64,000 nucleotides of DNA from positions 28,272,001 through 28,336,000 of the forward strand of contig CM075943.1 in the NCBI GenBank assembly GCA_038030265.1, written 5' to 3'. Under the pieces are notes generated by a model that saw nothing but the letters and a program-made list of their open reading frames with translations, searched no databases and was not told where the DNA came from. Source of the stretch: Corythucha ciliata (taxonomy: Eukaryota > Arthropoda > Insecta > Hemiptera > Tingidae). A program made the translations under genes and the position numbers. Of the stretch, positions 31,325 to 43,960 are shown one piece after another. Position 1 is the stretch's first letter, and every line of letters starts with the position of its first letter.

Positions 31325-34300
31325 GTAATTGAGAAAAAATTGTTTTCCACCTTGTATTTCGCTTGACCGTTCAAATCTTCCCGATAAATGGGGTACCTCT
31401 CTTATAAGTAGGTATTTCTTAAACCTTTCTTGAACTTGTTCTAACAGGGAAAAAACAACAACAAAAACGTTAATTATCTTGGCAACACCACTTATAAAAA
31501 ATCCGGTAGACTTTTTCCGCCATATTAATTATTCCCTCCACCTACCCCCTTCACCATTGACCACTTCAATCTCACCCGAATCATTACCCTTCTCGCGTGT
31601 ATTTTCGCGTTTACAAAGTATAGGAGTGATCTTGCAAGAAAACTTGGAAGCCCCTCCCCACCTGTTTATGTTAAATACAAAAAAAAAATGATATAATCAT
31701 ACACTTTGAAAACTGCATAATTAATTTGATTCGGCGGAGAAAAAGACCCCATTTCGGGCCCAGTCTTACTCAATTTTTATGTTGTCTTCGAACTCTGTAA
31801 TTTACATTATAAAATGCCTCAACGACGACGCGATAAAAGCCTTGGCAGTTGTCTGGGCTGAAAAGAGAGAGAAAAAAAAAATGCAAACTTTGCCTTCTTT
31901 TTAATTATTAAAATTCAGACTCACGAGTAATACACGAACGGCTGTTTTGGTTTGGGGACCAGTAGTCGTCATGGTGAAACATTCAAGATGGTGACACGTC
32001 GCGTTTTCGGAATGCATTTCAAAGCCTTCAGGCCACTATACGGTTTTAGCGTAAAACAATTGGCCTAAGCGCGTTTTTTGTTAATAACATCGCTTAAACC
32101 CACGCTCAGATGTCGCGACTTGTTGGTGGTCACGATACGAAAGCAAAAAAAAAAAAAGTTTCAATGTTTTTCGATGAAAATCCGGTTTATTGGGGCGCCA
32201 TGTTACCAATTTGTGAAACAACTATAGTTTCGGGTTGTTTTAGCTGCCGTGAAAATGACCATCCAGAAGCTTCACGGTGTGGTTTGATAACCGCAGGATG
32301 GGTGGGGGCGGGTAGGGACACGAGACAGTCGTGGCGCGAGTCTCCTTTTTTCGTTTTTATGGCGAGGAAGAAAAGGATTATCGAGATCGCTTTCAAAGCG
32401 AAAATTAGCATTTTCACGAAAAAAAAACAAAAAAACAACAACATTTAAGGGAACTCCCACCCTATCGCCTTCGAATTAGCAAACCGTTCAGGACCACCGC
32501 GCCATTTGGATATATTCTGGCTGCCTTGAAATTATTTCGACAAGCCATGCGTGAAGTGTTAAGAAATTGTTTTATCGTTTTTTCTTTTCTCTCTCCCTCG
32601 TCTCACTTTTTGTGTTTTTTAATTGTTTTGGTTTTGTTTGAAAATTAGCTTCGCGTGTTTGCCTTTAAAATGTATCACAACAAATAAATTGAAATAAAAA
32701 CAACCGTATTAATTGACTTCTTACTTGGGAGAACTTGCGGGAGTCGCTTCTTGACAAATTGACTAGTCAGACATGGCTGTTGTTGCCTATAGAGAGCTTG
32801 TTTAGACATTTGATTGACTCTCATCCACGCTCTCTCACGCCCTCCATCTGTCTCTCTCTCTCAACATCTTTTTCCCCTGCTTCTAAACTCCTTTCATATC
32901 AAGTTTAGGCACGTATAGACGTAAAGCGGGGCGAAATATAGGAAGGTCATCGTTTAATTTTTTAAAATATTTTGAGAGATTCGTAGCCGAGCAGTCTGCG
33001 TTTTATTCATTTCGAGAGAAGTCTCCCGCTCTACAGCTTACATTTCGTTTGTCGGGAAAATGAGGACCCTCTAATGATCTAATATAAAACCAGCTTTCAT
33101 TCCCTAAAATACGAAACGTCTTTATCTCTTTTCTTCCCAACACCCCCTCCCCCACAAACCTTTAATTCGGCTTTAAGTTAAAAAATGAAATGGTTAAGCC
33201 CGCGTGTCCCCTCAACCCCCACCCTCATTCTCAACGTTTTCTATCATTGATCCAAGGGCATCATCATCAAAGACGCTTATGGACGATGATGATGATGGGG
33301 AGGAATGTCGTGTGGGCACATTCATTGGTTGTGGTTGTTTTTTTTCTCTCTCGTAAGATACGAGAATGAAACAAAAGAGCTTTTGTTTTTGTTTTTTAAA
33401 CAAAACAAAATCGTCCCGCATTATGAGTTCAATGAATTTTAGACGGAAAAAAAAGTCCCCCGATGTACGAGGAGCGAGGTTTTTTAGAAAGTGATTTGAG
33501 CGGCCACCCGGGCTTGGGAAATACCAATTGCTTTAGACCTTTTTGAAATGATTTCATGGTGGTTCATATTATGTGTGTTAGAAGTACATACAGTGGACTG
33601 CTGACGGTAGAATGTATAAAGAATGGGACAACTGATCATGTATGGCGCTTTTTAATTGATCTCAAATCTCAACCATTAGCCTGTACAAAGTCCAAAACGG
33701 AGAACGAAAACCAATCTCGTGTACACTGTCGGTGTAGCCTTCCACTGTGTAAAAACTGTCAATTAGCCTTAGAAAATGACACTTTGGCAAAATAAACAAT
33801 AACGGAACCAATTTCGCGGATTTTTCACATCAAACAATTATTTTTGAGGGTTTGCATACAAAAAAAAAAAAAAATTCTCACTCTCAAAAACCAATTTGTC
33901 GCGGGATTGCTTCATTCGAAAACCACTTACGTGGTTTTTGAGCAATAATAAACCATTTTCGCGGTTCTTTCTAAATAAATAAATAGAAGTTTGACTTTTG
34001 TCTCTGCAAGAATCCCAATGCAGGTCGAAACGATAGAATGAAGAGGAGGGAATTAAACGTGTCTAGCCTCTGCGCCAGGCAGACTTTAGGCTTGCGTACA
34101 GTGTTCCCACACGGTTCACTCGTGTTCTCGTAGCGCGTAGGCTCCCACTCGAAAGGTCCAAAAAACTTCATTTTTAGGAATTGCGAAATTTAAAGTTAGG
34201 GGACCAATATTTGCGAAATAGCCCCGTGAAATTGCAGTGCGAACGGCAAATAGCGGCACGGCGTGGGCGTTTTTGGTCGATTTGTATGTTCTTGATGACG

Positions 34301-35082
34301 TCGATGGCAAGAGTTTGCGGATTTAATCACCACAATCACCCCAAATCACCGCAAAGCCCGGCGGACTAGTCACTTGAAGTGATTTATTTTTCACAGGTTT
34401 GGCCCATTGAAAACCAAAATTTCACGGATTCGGGACTCAAAGAACCCTTTGACTCATTCAAAATAGCAATTTCACGGATTTAGATAATTAAAAACAGCAA
34501 TATCCCTGGGTTGAGCTCTCTTGGGCGGTTCCAGCGTTTTCAAAAATGGAATTTCGCTGGGATTGTTATAATTCAAAATCAATTTCGTGGGGCTGGCTTA
34601 CCCTTAAAAGCCATTTCTTGGGTCTCGTAGCATCAATACACAAAATTGCGCGCTGCTGACCCATTCAAAAATGTATTTTGCGGGGCTGAATAATTACAAA
34701 ATCAATTTCGCGGGACTGGATCACCCAGAAAATCCACTTTGTGCATTTTGGGCAAGTACGCAGAATCCAAGTTCTCGGTTTTGGGTAGCTCAAAAACCAA
34801 CTCCACCGGTTTAGGTTTTTCATAGACCAAATTTTCGCGGATCTGGCATGCCAAAAACCAATTTCGCGTGGTTGTTTAATCGAAAAACAAAACAATTTCG
34901 CAATTTCTGGCTCACCAGAAAAGCTAGTTTGGCTGGTCCGGTTGGCTCATTAAAATCAATTTAGCGTGGAAAGGGGTCAAAGAGGCGATCGTTTTCCATG
35001 TTCCTACGTTCTTTTCAAACTGAACTATACCTACTATTTGCTGTAATTGACTGTTGTTTCATTTTCAAGCCATTAATTGGTA
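31325..35082 (+). other. Start of the presumed dachshund intron 1; no gene recognised
   Basis: The intron starts GTAATTGAG. The sequence is AT-rich with A runs (31679-31688, 32146-32158, 33861-33873), a CT-rich stretch (32850-32865) and, from about 33800, type C minisatellite fragments. Open frames here (for example 32110-32448 and 33556-33795) have no family resemblance. No further dachshund exon is recognised before 64000, which makes the intron longer than 32 kb (inference). Confidence 0.5.
34160..34970 (+). repeat. Degenerate minisatellite, type C
   Basis: About 22 loose units of 30-40 bases include 'AAAACCAATTTCGCGG' and 'GGGTTGGCTCATTCAAAA' variants, for example CAAAATCAATTTCGCGGGAC near 34690. 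The unit is shared with 25430-25740, 57620-58180 and 60290-61000. Scattered relatives begin at 33800. Confidence 0.6.
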
Positions 35083-35090
35083 TCTATGAC

Positions 35091-36243
35091 CAGTGGCGGC
35101 TCGTGGCCTCTTGACGGGGTGGGGCACGTCATATTCATAAATATCATTTACTAAAAATCTCTGTGAGATAGACGATTTTGTTTATGCTTTACTTTTCAAT
35201 CATAGGTTCACGAATAGGAATTCGTTGTGTAGATAAAAGCCAGAATGCCTTGAGGGAAAAGTTCGGGCTTCGGATAAATTATTTGTTGGACAACGTGCAC
35301 AAGCGCTCAATAGGTATTGCCCTGCATGGCCATTTGAGAAAAACTCAAACCCGACACCACTTGGACGTGTCGAACCACTCAGCTTTTGAATAGGTGTCTA
35401 CATTTCGAGATCCGGATGGTTTGCCTTTTCCTTTAATAGCTGTCGGAGAAGGAGTCAATCGACCAAGATTCTTGATCACAATCCTCTCGAGAAAATACCG
35501 AGAGCTTGCAGATTTTGACACTATTCATGCTAAAACTAACTTGAAACTGCGTACCTGTATTGCTGAATGAACACACTTGTTCTCCTTTATTTAAATGTGA
35601 AATTTGAAACTGCGCACATTAAAAGACTGAACCATCTCGCACAAATCACAAAGCGCACCTCGAAGGGAAGAAAAAAATACCGACACGATAACCGACTGAA
35701 AGCCGGCTGAAATCTAGAGAAGACCGAGAGGTTCCTTTTCCCTCCTATCACTACTAGACAACGTTTTTCTACTTCCCATTCTAAACCCAGCTTAATGAAA
35801 CGTCAACATCTCTACAAAGAGTTAAAGTTGTCGAACGCTCATTCCCAGTTCCACATAGAAATGCATTGAAGCCCCGGGTTGGTGCCCGGATTTGTGGATG
35901 AAGCGTCGAAGGGAAGGGAGCGAAAAGAGCGTTTTGCGCACCCAATTTTCTGCGCGTTCGGGGCACAGGACCACACTGGAAATATTCATTTTTCCCTTGA
36001 AATATGCGGTGGTTTCTCTTCCACCGAGAACGGTTGAATCTCCGCCTGTTGGAAGCAAAATGAGAAGGTAATTTCTGAAAATTGCAAGAAAGAAGCTAAC
36101 TTTTTATTTATTTTTTCTGGAATTTATAATTTTTCTGAAGTCATTTTGCCCTTTTTTCTTCGGTTCGGTTTTTTTGCATATTTTTTGGGTCCAATTTTTG
36201 GTAGGGCGTGTGCCCAAATGCCCTAGTGGACGAGCCGCCTCTG
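35091..36243. mobile_element. hAT-type element, 1,153 bp, with 8-bp target duplication
   Basis: Ends are CAGTGGCGGCTCGTGG (left) and CACTAGGGCATTT...GAGCCGCCTCTG in complement (right: ACGAGCCGCCTCTG). The host octamer TCTATGAC is present at 35083-35090 and 36244-36251. Imperfect TIRs starting CAGnGGCGGCTCGT with an 8-base duplication are typical of hAT. No intact transposase is recognised; a 71-codon frame at 35178 has no similarity I can name. It sits at the left border of the type A minisatellite. Confidence 0.82.
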
Positions 36244-36251
36244 TCTATGAC

Positions 36252-37740
36252 TAAACTGTCAGTTCAGAGCAGAATATTCCGGTTCTCGGGCTAAATTTAT
36301 CAATTCAAGGCTTAAAATGTTTCAGTACTAAATAGGTTTTATGGTTACACAGTCGGTTTGGGGCTAAATAGTCGGTCTCTGGGCTAAATAGACGATTTCA
36401 AGGCACAATATTCGGTTTTAGAGACAAATAACCGACTATTTGCTGTCGGTTGAAGGGCTAAATAATCGATTTTATGGCTAGCTATTTTGTTTCATCAGCT
36501 GAATAGTTGATTTCTGTAGCTAAACTACAAGTTCGGAGCAGAGTATTCGGGCTCTTGGGCTAAATGTTAGGCTAAACGGTCATTCGAGGACCTAATAGTT
36601 GATTTCAGGGTGAAATAGTCGGTTCCAAGACTAAATAATCGATTTGAGGGTAAAATAGTTTGCTTTAGAGCTGAAAAGGCAGTTTCTAGGCAAAATACAA
36701 GGTTTCAAAACTCAATATTCGGTTTCAGGGGTATATAGTCGGTTTCAGGACTAAATAATGAGTTTCAGGGCTAAATAATAGTTCTTTTTGGAAATAAATA
36801 TTCGGTTTGAAGGCAAAATAGTCACTTTTTGGTTTTAGAGCTAAGCTTTTTGTTTCATAGGGTTGCACAGGCAGTTTCAGGGCAAAATAGCCGGCTTCAG
36901 GGCTAAATAGTTTATCTAAGTGTAAAATAGTAGGTTCCAGAGGTGAATAGTCAGCTTGTGAGCTAAATAGTCGGTTTTAAGGTTGAATGATTGGTTTCAG
37001 GGCTAAATATTGAAGGATTTAAGGCTGAAAGTCCGTTTTACGGTTGAATAGTCGGTTTCAGGGATAAATAGCCGGATTTATCAGTTAAACTGGTTCTTTC
37101 AGGGCTAAATAATCGGTTTTGGATGGAGCTAAATAGTCGGTTTGAAGACAAAATAGTCACTCTTTTCACTTTCACGTTATATCGTTTGTTTCCGGGCTGC
37201 ACAGTCAGTTTCAGGGCAAATTAGCCGGTTTGAGGTCTAAATATAGTCGGTTGTAGGGCTTAAGAGTCGGTTTCAGGGCTAATAAATAGTTGATTTAAGG
37301 GTTAAATAGTAGGTTTCAGAGGGGACTAGTCGGTTTGTTGGCTAAACTGTCGGTTTCAATAGTTTCAGGGAGGGGAGCGCCAATTTTATTAGCCAAATTA
37401 CCAGTTTATCACCTAAAAATGAGATTTTATTTTATGCAAAATTCGCATTCCAAGAGTATTTATAGGCGGTAAATGTCATGTTTGAGGGGTCTAATAGCAC
37501 CCCCAAGCCGAACGAAACCAAGCCAAGTTTCTGTGGTTAAATGTTTACAGCATGGATGATCAGCTTAGAAATCGTTAATTTGAAGAGCAAATTCCATAGC
37601 GTGTTCCTGGGTGGTACATTTTAAGTTATGGGGACTTAAATTTAGACTGCCCGATAGTTTTTTGAACTGAAATAGAACGAATAATCGGTTCCTGGGATTG
37701 AATTTACAGTTTCAAGACCGTAACTGTCAGTTTATGCCGC
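36252..37740 (+). repeat. Degenerate minisatellite, type A (GGGCTAAATAGTCGGTTTCA), ~1.5 kb
   Basis: More than sixty loose units of about 20-24 bases repeat GGCTAAATAGTCGGTTTCAG with many substitutions and indels. The tract is flanked by the hAT on the left and fades on the right. Isolated type A words also occur at about 38830, 58260-58330 and 61500-61610. No coding capacity. Confidence 0.8.
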
Positions 37741-38160
37741 AAAATTGTCCATTTTTTAGGTCATGATCATTGACCTCATGGCTCTGTGTGAGCCCGATTT
37801 GTATTTCTTCGTCCCACCGCTGTAATGGCTGAACGATTCCTCTCCCCGCCACTGGGTGCGACAGGCATTGCCAAGTCAGACTGACGACGCTCGGCGTGAA
37901 AGTATGGCGTTTTACCGGTGTCTCCAGTGCCCGGTCCGGAGAGCGCCCTGAAAACTGCGCCGACCCCAGAGAGGAACACATCTCAACAGGAAACGGAGAG
38001 CCCCGCGACGGAAGGGCAACCACTACAGCAAAACGCACAGGGTTTTGCTGTAGTGGCGATAAGATTGCTGATGAGGGGCACCGGGATTGGGCCCGAAATG
38101 CATTCTGTACAAAAACTACGCGGCTGTATTGTTCAAATTTAAATAACCAACTTCCCATTT
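37741..38160. other. GC-rich block of unknown origin with a 15-bp perfect hairpin
   Basis: This segment is much richer in GC than its surroundings and has overlapping open frames on both strands (longest 37727-38158, minus, 143 codons). None resembles a known family. It may be a retroelement or captured coding fragment. Confidence 0.35.
38020..38056. repeat. Perfect hairpin, 15-bp stem, 7-base loop
   Basis: CCACTACAGCAAAAC (38020-38034), loop GCACAGG, then GTTTTGCTGTAGTGG (38042-38056). The stem is perfect and lies within the GC-rich block. Confidence 0.8.
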
Positions 38161-38557
38161 AATATTCAGAACAGCCAAATCAACAAAACAAAGATCAACG
38201 ATTGAAGATTTTTTTTTTCTTCATGAAGCGAAAACACGTTTTTATAGCTCGAAAACGAGCGATAAAACGGTCGTTTCTACGGCTAGCCCGAGAAAGTAGT
38301 TTCCAAAAGAGTCCGTCAGGAGCATTCTGAGCAATGATTCTCCGAACTGCACTTCATAATGACAAAAAATTAAAAAACAAAATCATCCAAAGGACTTTTT
38401 AAACATCTGTGAAAATCGGGAGACAACTACCGAGAGGGTCCTGAGCTACGTCATAACCCAACCTTCTATATTCAGACCCCAAAAGACCATTAATTAGTCT
38501 CTAATTTTGATAATAAAATGATTTGGTTTTTTCTACACCTTAGTTTTCACTTCATTC

Positions 38558-38585
38558 AAAAAAAAAAAAAAAAAAAAAAAAAAAA
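38558..38585. repeat. Poly(A) tract, 28 bases
   Basis: An uninterrupted A run directly beside the small palindromic element that follows. It could be a retroposon tail; its length may be inexact in the assembly. Confidence 0.8.
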
Positions 38586-38698
38586 TAGTATATAGACCTC
38601 GCCGCGAAAGTGCTTTGCCTCGCCTTCGCCTCGGCCGTACAACTCCTCTCGGCCCGGCAAAGACACACTTTCACGGCTAGGTGCATAATATACTATTA
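38586..38698. repeat. Small GC-rich palindromic element
   Basis: The ends ATAGTATATAGACCTCGCCG and the complement of CGGCTAGGTGCATAATATACTAT are imperfect inverted repeats. They enclose CGCGAAAGTG / CACTTTCACG and a GC-rich core. It resembles a very short MITE. Confidence 0.5.
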
Positions 38699-38699
38699 C

Positions 38700-40920
38700 A
38701 GTCAAACCAACGAGATGCAGGGGGCTTTAATTCTAGTTTCCTGCTTCAATAGTGTTTTCAGGGAAATCCGACTAGTTGTCGACAAAAAATTAGTTTCCGT
38801 AGCAAAATATCGAGGTTTTTGGTGAGCCTTCCAGTTTACAGGGCTAAATTGACGTTTTCGAATATCGTCAATCATAATATAAAGTGGCCCCCGTGTGTTG
38901 ATACCAAGATAAAAGTGTCCTGTATCCTGTCCGGGAGGCCGGAAACTGTGACTTATAAGGAATATTGGCACCCGAAGATTACGGATATCGAACGGATGTC
39001 AATGCCCCTTCTTCTGACACCCCTCACTCTCTACTTTATTGATGTCATAATCTATGAGGGTGTCCTCTTCAGTTGTAATAATGTAAGAGCGATATAAAAC
39101 TGTACGACATAGGTGCGAATGTAATAAAAAATGGAACGGTCAAAACATGGAGGCGAAAGTATCATTATCGATACTTCCATTCTTCCAAAATTATAATAAT
39201 ATAATCACGAATTCCGTTTTCTATCTTATTATCGAAGAAAACGAATGGGAAGCCGGGGAATGGGTGGAATGAGTTTTGTGAGGAGGGAAACACGTTTAAA
39301 GTCACGCGATCACCTTTTATATTCTTCTTCTGAATTCAATTTAGAATCTATAGAGACAAATTTTGCCTGCTGATTTTTTGCGTGGAATCCGCTAATATTC
39401 GTGTATCACAGAAGGCCTTTGGACGATATGATTAGTAAAAAAAAATACTTTGGAAAGAAGTGGACGACCCTAATCGTCAAACTCTTTATACATCCTGCCT
39501 CCTGTTTCGGTAATGCAATCAAGAGAAACGCAAAGAGTATTAAATTACAGATTTTTATAATATTGTTCGACGACTGGGGAGGGAAATTTGAACCCCCGTG
39601 CCAACCCCACCGAAATAAGTCGGCGTGCCCCCTCACTCCAACGCCGCCCACATCATTTTGAATGGCGGTGAAGGGGAGGCCAAACTTTTTTGTTTTAGAA
39701 GGAGAGAAAAAAACCTTCGAAGAATAAGACAAAAATATATTTTATTCCCCTCCTTCCTTTTTTCCAAGTTATAAAAAAAGTATCTTTTCAGGGTAATCAA
39801 ATACCAATCAATTGGCTCGGTTGACTGAACTCTGAAGTAGGGATGTAACATCTGTCTCTCTTTCTGGAAGAAGAAAGTGTAGTATAAGAAGAGGTAACAT
39901 CCCTATGGTATAGACCCACCTCTCCATCTGCCTAGGATTACACCACCTACCCCTGCTTTGAGGCCCCTTTTCAAAGTAAAAATATTTTAATGAAAAGGAT
40001 TTCATGTTGAAATGAATTTCTGATAGTCTCAGAGAGCGTTCAGGCTGCAAGCTTAATGACGAGGGAGGTAGAAACTTGTTGCACTATCGTAATTTACCAG
40101 AATTTAAATGACTCAGTTTTCCATCCAATTCAAGTCTAAAAACCTTAACAGAACGACGATGCTAATAAAAGTATTTCCCCATATTCTAATGTAACATGAA
40201 AGGAAACAATCTTTCCAACACCCTATATAATACGCTCACATATACATATTTAGGGGCTGTCCTCCGTTAAAGTCACAAAGGAGGGCGGGGAGAGAGAGGG
40301 AGAAAGAAATTCAGCCTCTTTTGCGGTTGTTGTGTGGCTGGGGAGGGGGAAAGAGATTAGGGATGACGATGATTCGCACTGAGGTTTTCGGGTGTTTATT
40401 AATATTTGAACTGCGGCCGGTTCCGCCTTGTTATCACCCTTCCCTGACCGCTTTTAAAAATTTAAAAACATTCCCTCCCTTCGCTGAATTAATATTCATG
40501 GTCTCTCGTCTGCTTTGGGTGTTAAAAGGTATGAAACCTCATGGGTAATCATGGAAAATAAAAAATAAAAACACAGGCGAAAAGGCGTTTTTAAAATATT
40601 CTTCATCGAGTCGGAACCAAAAGAACCAGAAAAACGTCGGCTTCATAAGCTCTAGACTAGACAGACGGGTGGGAAGCTTTTCGCATTCCTGTGAGAGAGC
40701 ACTGAGGCACTTCGAGCCGAGCCGTGTCACACCGTCACACGGCTTATTTCCCTCTTCTTGTGAGGGTTGACAGCTCGCGCAGGATGCGGCGCATACAACT
40801 CAGCGACGAAATGCATGAAGTGCGAGGCATGCATAAATAGTGAAGTGAGGGGACGGCGCGGGCAGAGTGTTAGCCTCGTCAGACTTTGACGCTGCCGTCC
40901 TTCGTGGCCGGCTAGCCCCG
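38700..40920. other. Intronic sequence, no gene recognised
   Basis: AT-rich sequence. A short inverted pair, TAGGGATGTAACATC (39839) and GGTAACATCCCTA (about 39893), encloses about 40 bases and may be a tiny hAT-like MITE. No coding gene is supported. Confidence 0.35.
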
Positions 40921-40924
40921 GGGT

Positions 40925-41110
40925 CCGAGACTACAAAAAACCAACGAAAACTTGCAATTTCGCGGATATTTAGCCCCGAAACTTGTGAATTCACTGATGC
41001 TTCACTTTTAAATGATGTAATTTCAAGGCTATTCATCAAGCTTGGGCCGCTCTGGGTTCTGATGGGACCCGTGATCACAAATAGGCCAGTCAATATAAAC
41101 ATCAAACATC
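40925..41110 (+). repeat. Degenerate minisatellite, type D (AACTTGCAATTTCGCGGATATTTAGCCCCG)
   Basis: A few units of about 30 bases read AACTTGCAATTTCGCGGATA and TTTAGCCCCGAAACTTG. The same unit is better developed at 43490-43960. In complement it contains GGGGCTAAATA, linking it to type A. Confidence 0.55.
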
Positions 41111-41276
41111 GCAAATATGCATGTAATTTTTTTTTTGAATGTTGTTAGGGCCAATGAGAGTAGTTTATACTTAAGTTTGCAACCCTCAAAACCTTGTGCT
41201 CAACTAAATAACAAAGTCCCGACACGAGCAATTCCACGAAAATAAATACCAGACATTGCAATTTCCCAAAAATAAA

Positions 41277-41685
41277 AAGACTGCGTGATTGATGATTCAC
41301 GGATTGTGTGGAGGACCACACGATACTTCCATGTTCCCGTTTTTGGCGTTCATCAATAATGCATAAAAAAAATAATAATAAACAAGAAAACTTCCATGGC
41401 CGTATCAATTTTTTCAGTGCTCCGACGCTTCCGATTTCATGCTGGTTAAAGGGTAACATGGGCGCTCGAGTTTTATTTCATATTTTTCGACTAACGCGCC
41501 CATGTTACCCTTTAACCAGCATGAAATCGGAAGCGTCGGAGCACTGAAAAAAATGATACGGCCATGGAAGTTTTCTTGTTTATTTATTTTTTTTTTTATG
41601 CATTATTGATGAACGCCAAAAACGGGAACATGGAAGTATCGTGTGGTCCTCCACACAATCCGTGAATCATCAATCACGCAGTCTT
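41277..41685. repeat. Near-perfect palindrome, ~190-bp arms, 30-bp spacer
   Basis: The left arm 41277-41465 and right arm 41496-41685 are almost exact reverse complements. Differences are confined to an A/T run and one or two bases. The spacer is 41466-41495. The outer ends read AAGACTGCGTGATTG. The arms have no coding content. It could be a foldback MITE, a recent inverted duplication, or an assembly artefact. Confidence 0.9.
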
Positions 41686-42239
41686 CATTCCTCAAACACC
41701 AACATTTCCATAACCCTAAATCCAAAAAAATTCTTGGTCGCACATAATCAATAATCAACCCTCAGCCCACATCGACTAATCTTCAATTACCCACCCTTAT
41801 CAATCAACGACTATAACCATGAATCGTCCCTCAATTTTCAATCCTCCTTCAATCATTCGTCTTCGTTCTTTCATACCAAAAAAATAAAAAAATAGAAAAC
41901 AGTCCAAAATGCAATACTCAGTCAAAAACAGGTGATTTTAGGTCCTTTGACCATTTTGGAACACCAATTTCGAAAAGCTGTAGCCCGTTCCATATTCATC
42001 GTGGAAAACTACTTTACATACAAAATTTGTTAGAAATTTATTGCTCAACAAGTTTTGTGAGTGAAGATTTTCCTGTAAAGTAACTCATTTTCGGGATATT
42101 TAGAAGAAACTAAAAGAAGTGCTCAATAATTTTGGTTTTTGGGCTGCCAAAAAATTGTACGAGCTTTTCAGAGTTCGCATTTTTTTTCTCGATCACTTCT
42201 GACCTACACATACAAGATGGCAAAAAAATACCCGTGAGT

Positions 42240-43100
42240 AACATGGAGGTGAAAGAGGTTTGTTTTCGGCAACTTTGTAGTCAATTCGCATGGAAATTGA
42301 ACGAGAAATCTTAACAAAATAGTTACAAAATTCCAGGACCAATTGTTTCGAGTTTAATACCGAAAATATTATTCCGCTGCGGGAAGAGCAGGCCTGGAAA
42401 ATGATTTACCTTCAAAACAAAGGTCATACTCGCGTTTTTCATGCCAAGAAACAACTAGATTTAGATTACTATGTAAATCTGTGGCGAATAATTTTTAACG
42501 CAGTCACGCCAAATGTATCACCTCCCACAATTTTCTCTTAACCTCAGTTTTTTTTGGGTACAAATATTTGCAATTAAGATACAAAGGGGCTCTAGAGGAC
42601 TTTTTTTGCAATTTCGACCGTCATTTTTGGCTACTGGTCCTTTTGCGCTAAAAACGACGATTTTGGCCACAAAAAAAGTTGCATATTTTCGGCAATATTG
42701 TGGTCAATTAGCAAGGAAATTTCACGAGGAATCCGAAAAAAATATCAAAAAAATTCTGGAGTCACTTGTTCTGAAGTTATAAAAAAAAATCTGTGGCAAA
42801 TAATTTTTGACGTAGTCACGCCAAATCGATCTCCTCCCACAATTTTCTCTTAATCTCAGTTTTTTTTGGGTACAAATATTTGCAATTAAGATACAAAGGG
42901 GCTCTAGAAGCCCTTTTTTGCAATTTCGACCGTCATTTTTTGCTAATGGTCCTTTTGCGCTAAAAACGACGATTTTGGCCACAAAAAAAAGTTGCATTTT
43001 TTCGGCAATATTGTGGTCAATTCGCAAGGAAATTTCACGAGGAATCCGAAAAAAATATCAAAAAAATTCTAGAATCACTTGTTCTGAAGTTATATCCAAA
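42240..43100 (+). repeat. Tandem repeat, 312-bp unit (two good copies, one diverged)
   Basis: Unit 1 starts ATCTGTGGCGAATAATTTTT at 42477 and unit 2 starts ATCTGTGGCAAATAATTTTT at 42789, a period of 312. They are about 95% alike through TTCTGAAGTTAT. A diverged partial unit precedes (about 42240-42476), and the start of another follows (about 43100-43200, AAAACAAAGGTCA shared). The open frames in both units come from the repeat. Confidence 0.8.
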
Positions 43101-43489
43101 AACGACATTTCGGTACGGGGAGAACATGTCCGATAAATGATTTTTTCTCAAAACAAAGGTCAGATTTGTGCTTCTCATATTAAGAAATAGCCAGGTTTTC
43201 ATTTTCATGCAATTTATCGAAAAAAAAGCGACAGACCGTCAGACCGACGGCATGCCAAAAACCACTTATTTCAACTTTTTTGAGGTTGTACATTATGAAT
43301 GTGATGTCAGCTCGGATTCGATTTTTTTCACGATCACCACACTTCCATTCCCGTAGGGAACATGGAAGTAAAACCAGAAACTAACAAGTTCGCCGTTATT
43401 TAAAGCTCCCAGCGATGCAATTTGGAGGATTTTCACCAATCATTGGACCCTATCCCGTCCCCACGCCCATTAATGGAAAAAGACCCCGG

Positions 43490-43960
43490 AATTTGCTCAT
43501 AAACTTGCCATTTCGCTTCTACTTAGACACGAAACTTGCAATTTTGCAGATTTCTAGCTCAAAATGTAGCAATTTTACGACGAATCGGCTCCTCTGTTGC
43601 TATTCTGCGACTTTTTGGGCATGAACTTTCATTGACTGACTAATTTCCTCAGTCGCTTAATGACACGTACATAATCACGTTCAAAAGCAAAATAACTGCT
43701 TTACAATTTCGCTGCCCCCTCCTCACAAACAGTGATTTTGCGGATGTTTATCTTCGAAAACATGCAGTTTCACGACTATTTAACCATAACCTTGCATTTT
43801 ACGGGTATTTAGCCTCGAAACTTGCAATTTCGTGGCTATTATATCCCGCGAATCTGGACTCTTTGTTTGTCCACCGCTTGGAATTTTTGAGGCTATTTAG
43901 CCCCGAAATTGGCAATTTCACGTCTATTTTTCCGTGAATCTTCGTAGTTTCGTGATTATT
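43490..43960 (+). repeat. Degenerate minisatellite, type D
   Basis: About fifteen units of roughly 30 bases read CGAAACTTGCAATTTCGTGG and CTATTTAGCC. The same family occurs at 40925-41110. Confidence 0.6.

Noticed and set aside
36252..37740. CRISPR-like array of short repeats
   Set aside because: Units are contiguous and degenerate without spacers of constant length, and the genome is eukaryotic.
42513..43136. Repeated frames of 72-101 codons
   Set aside because: They follow the 312-bp tandem unit and have no family resemblance.
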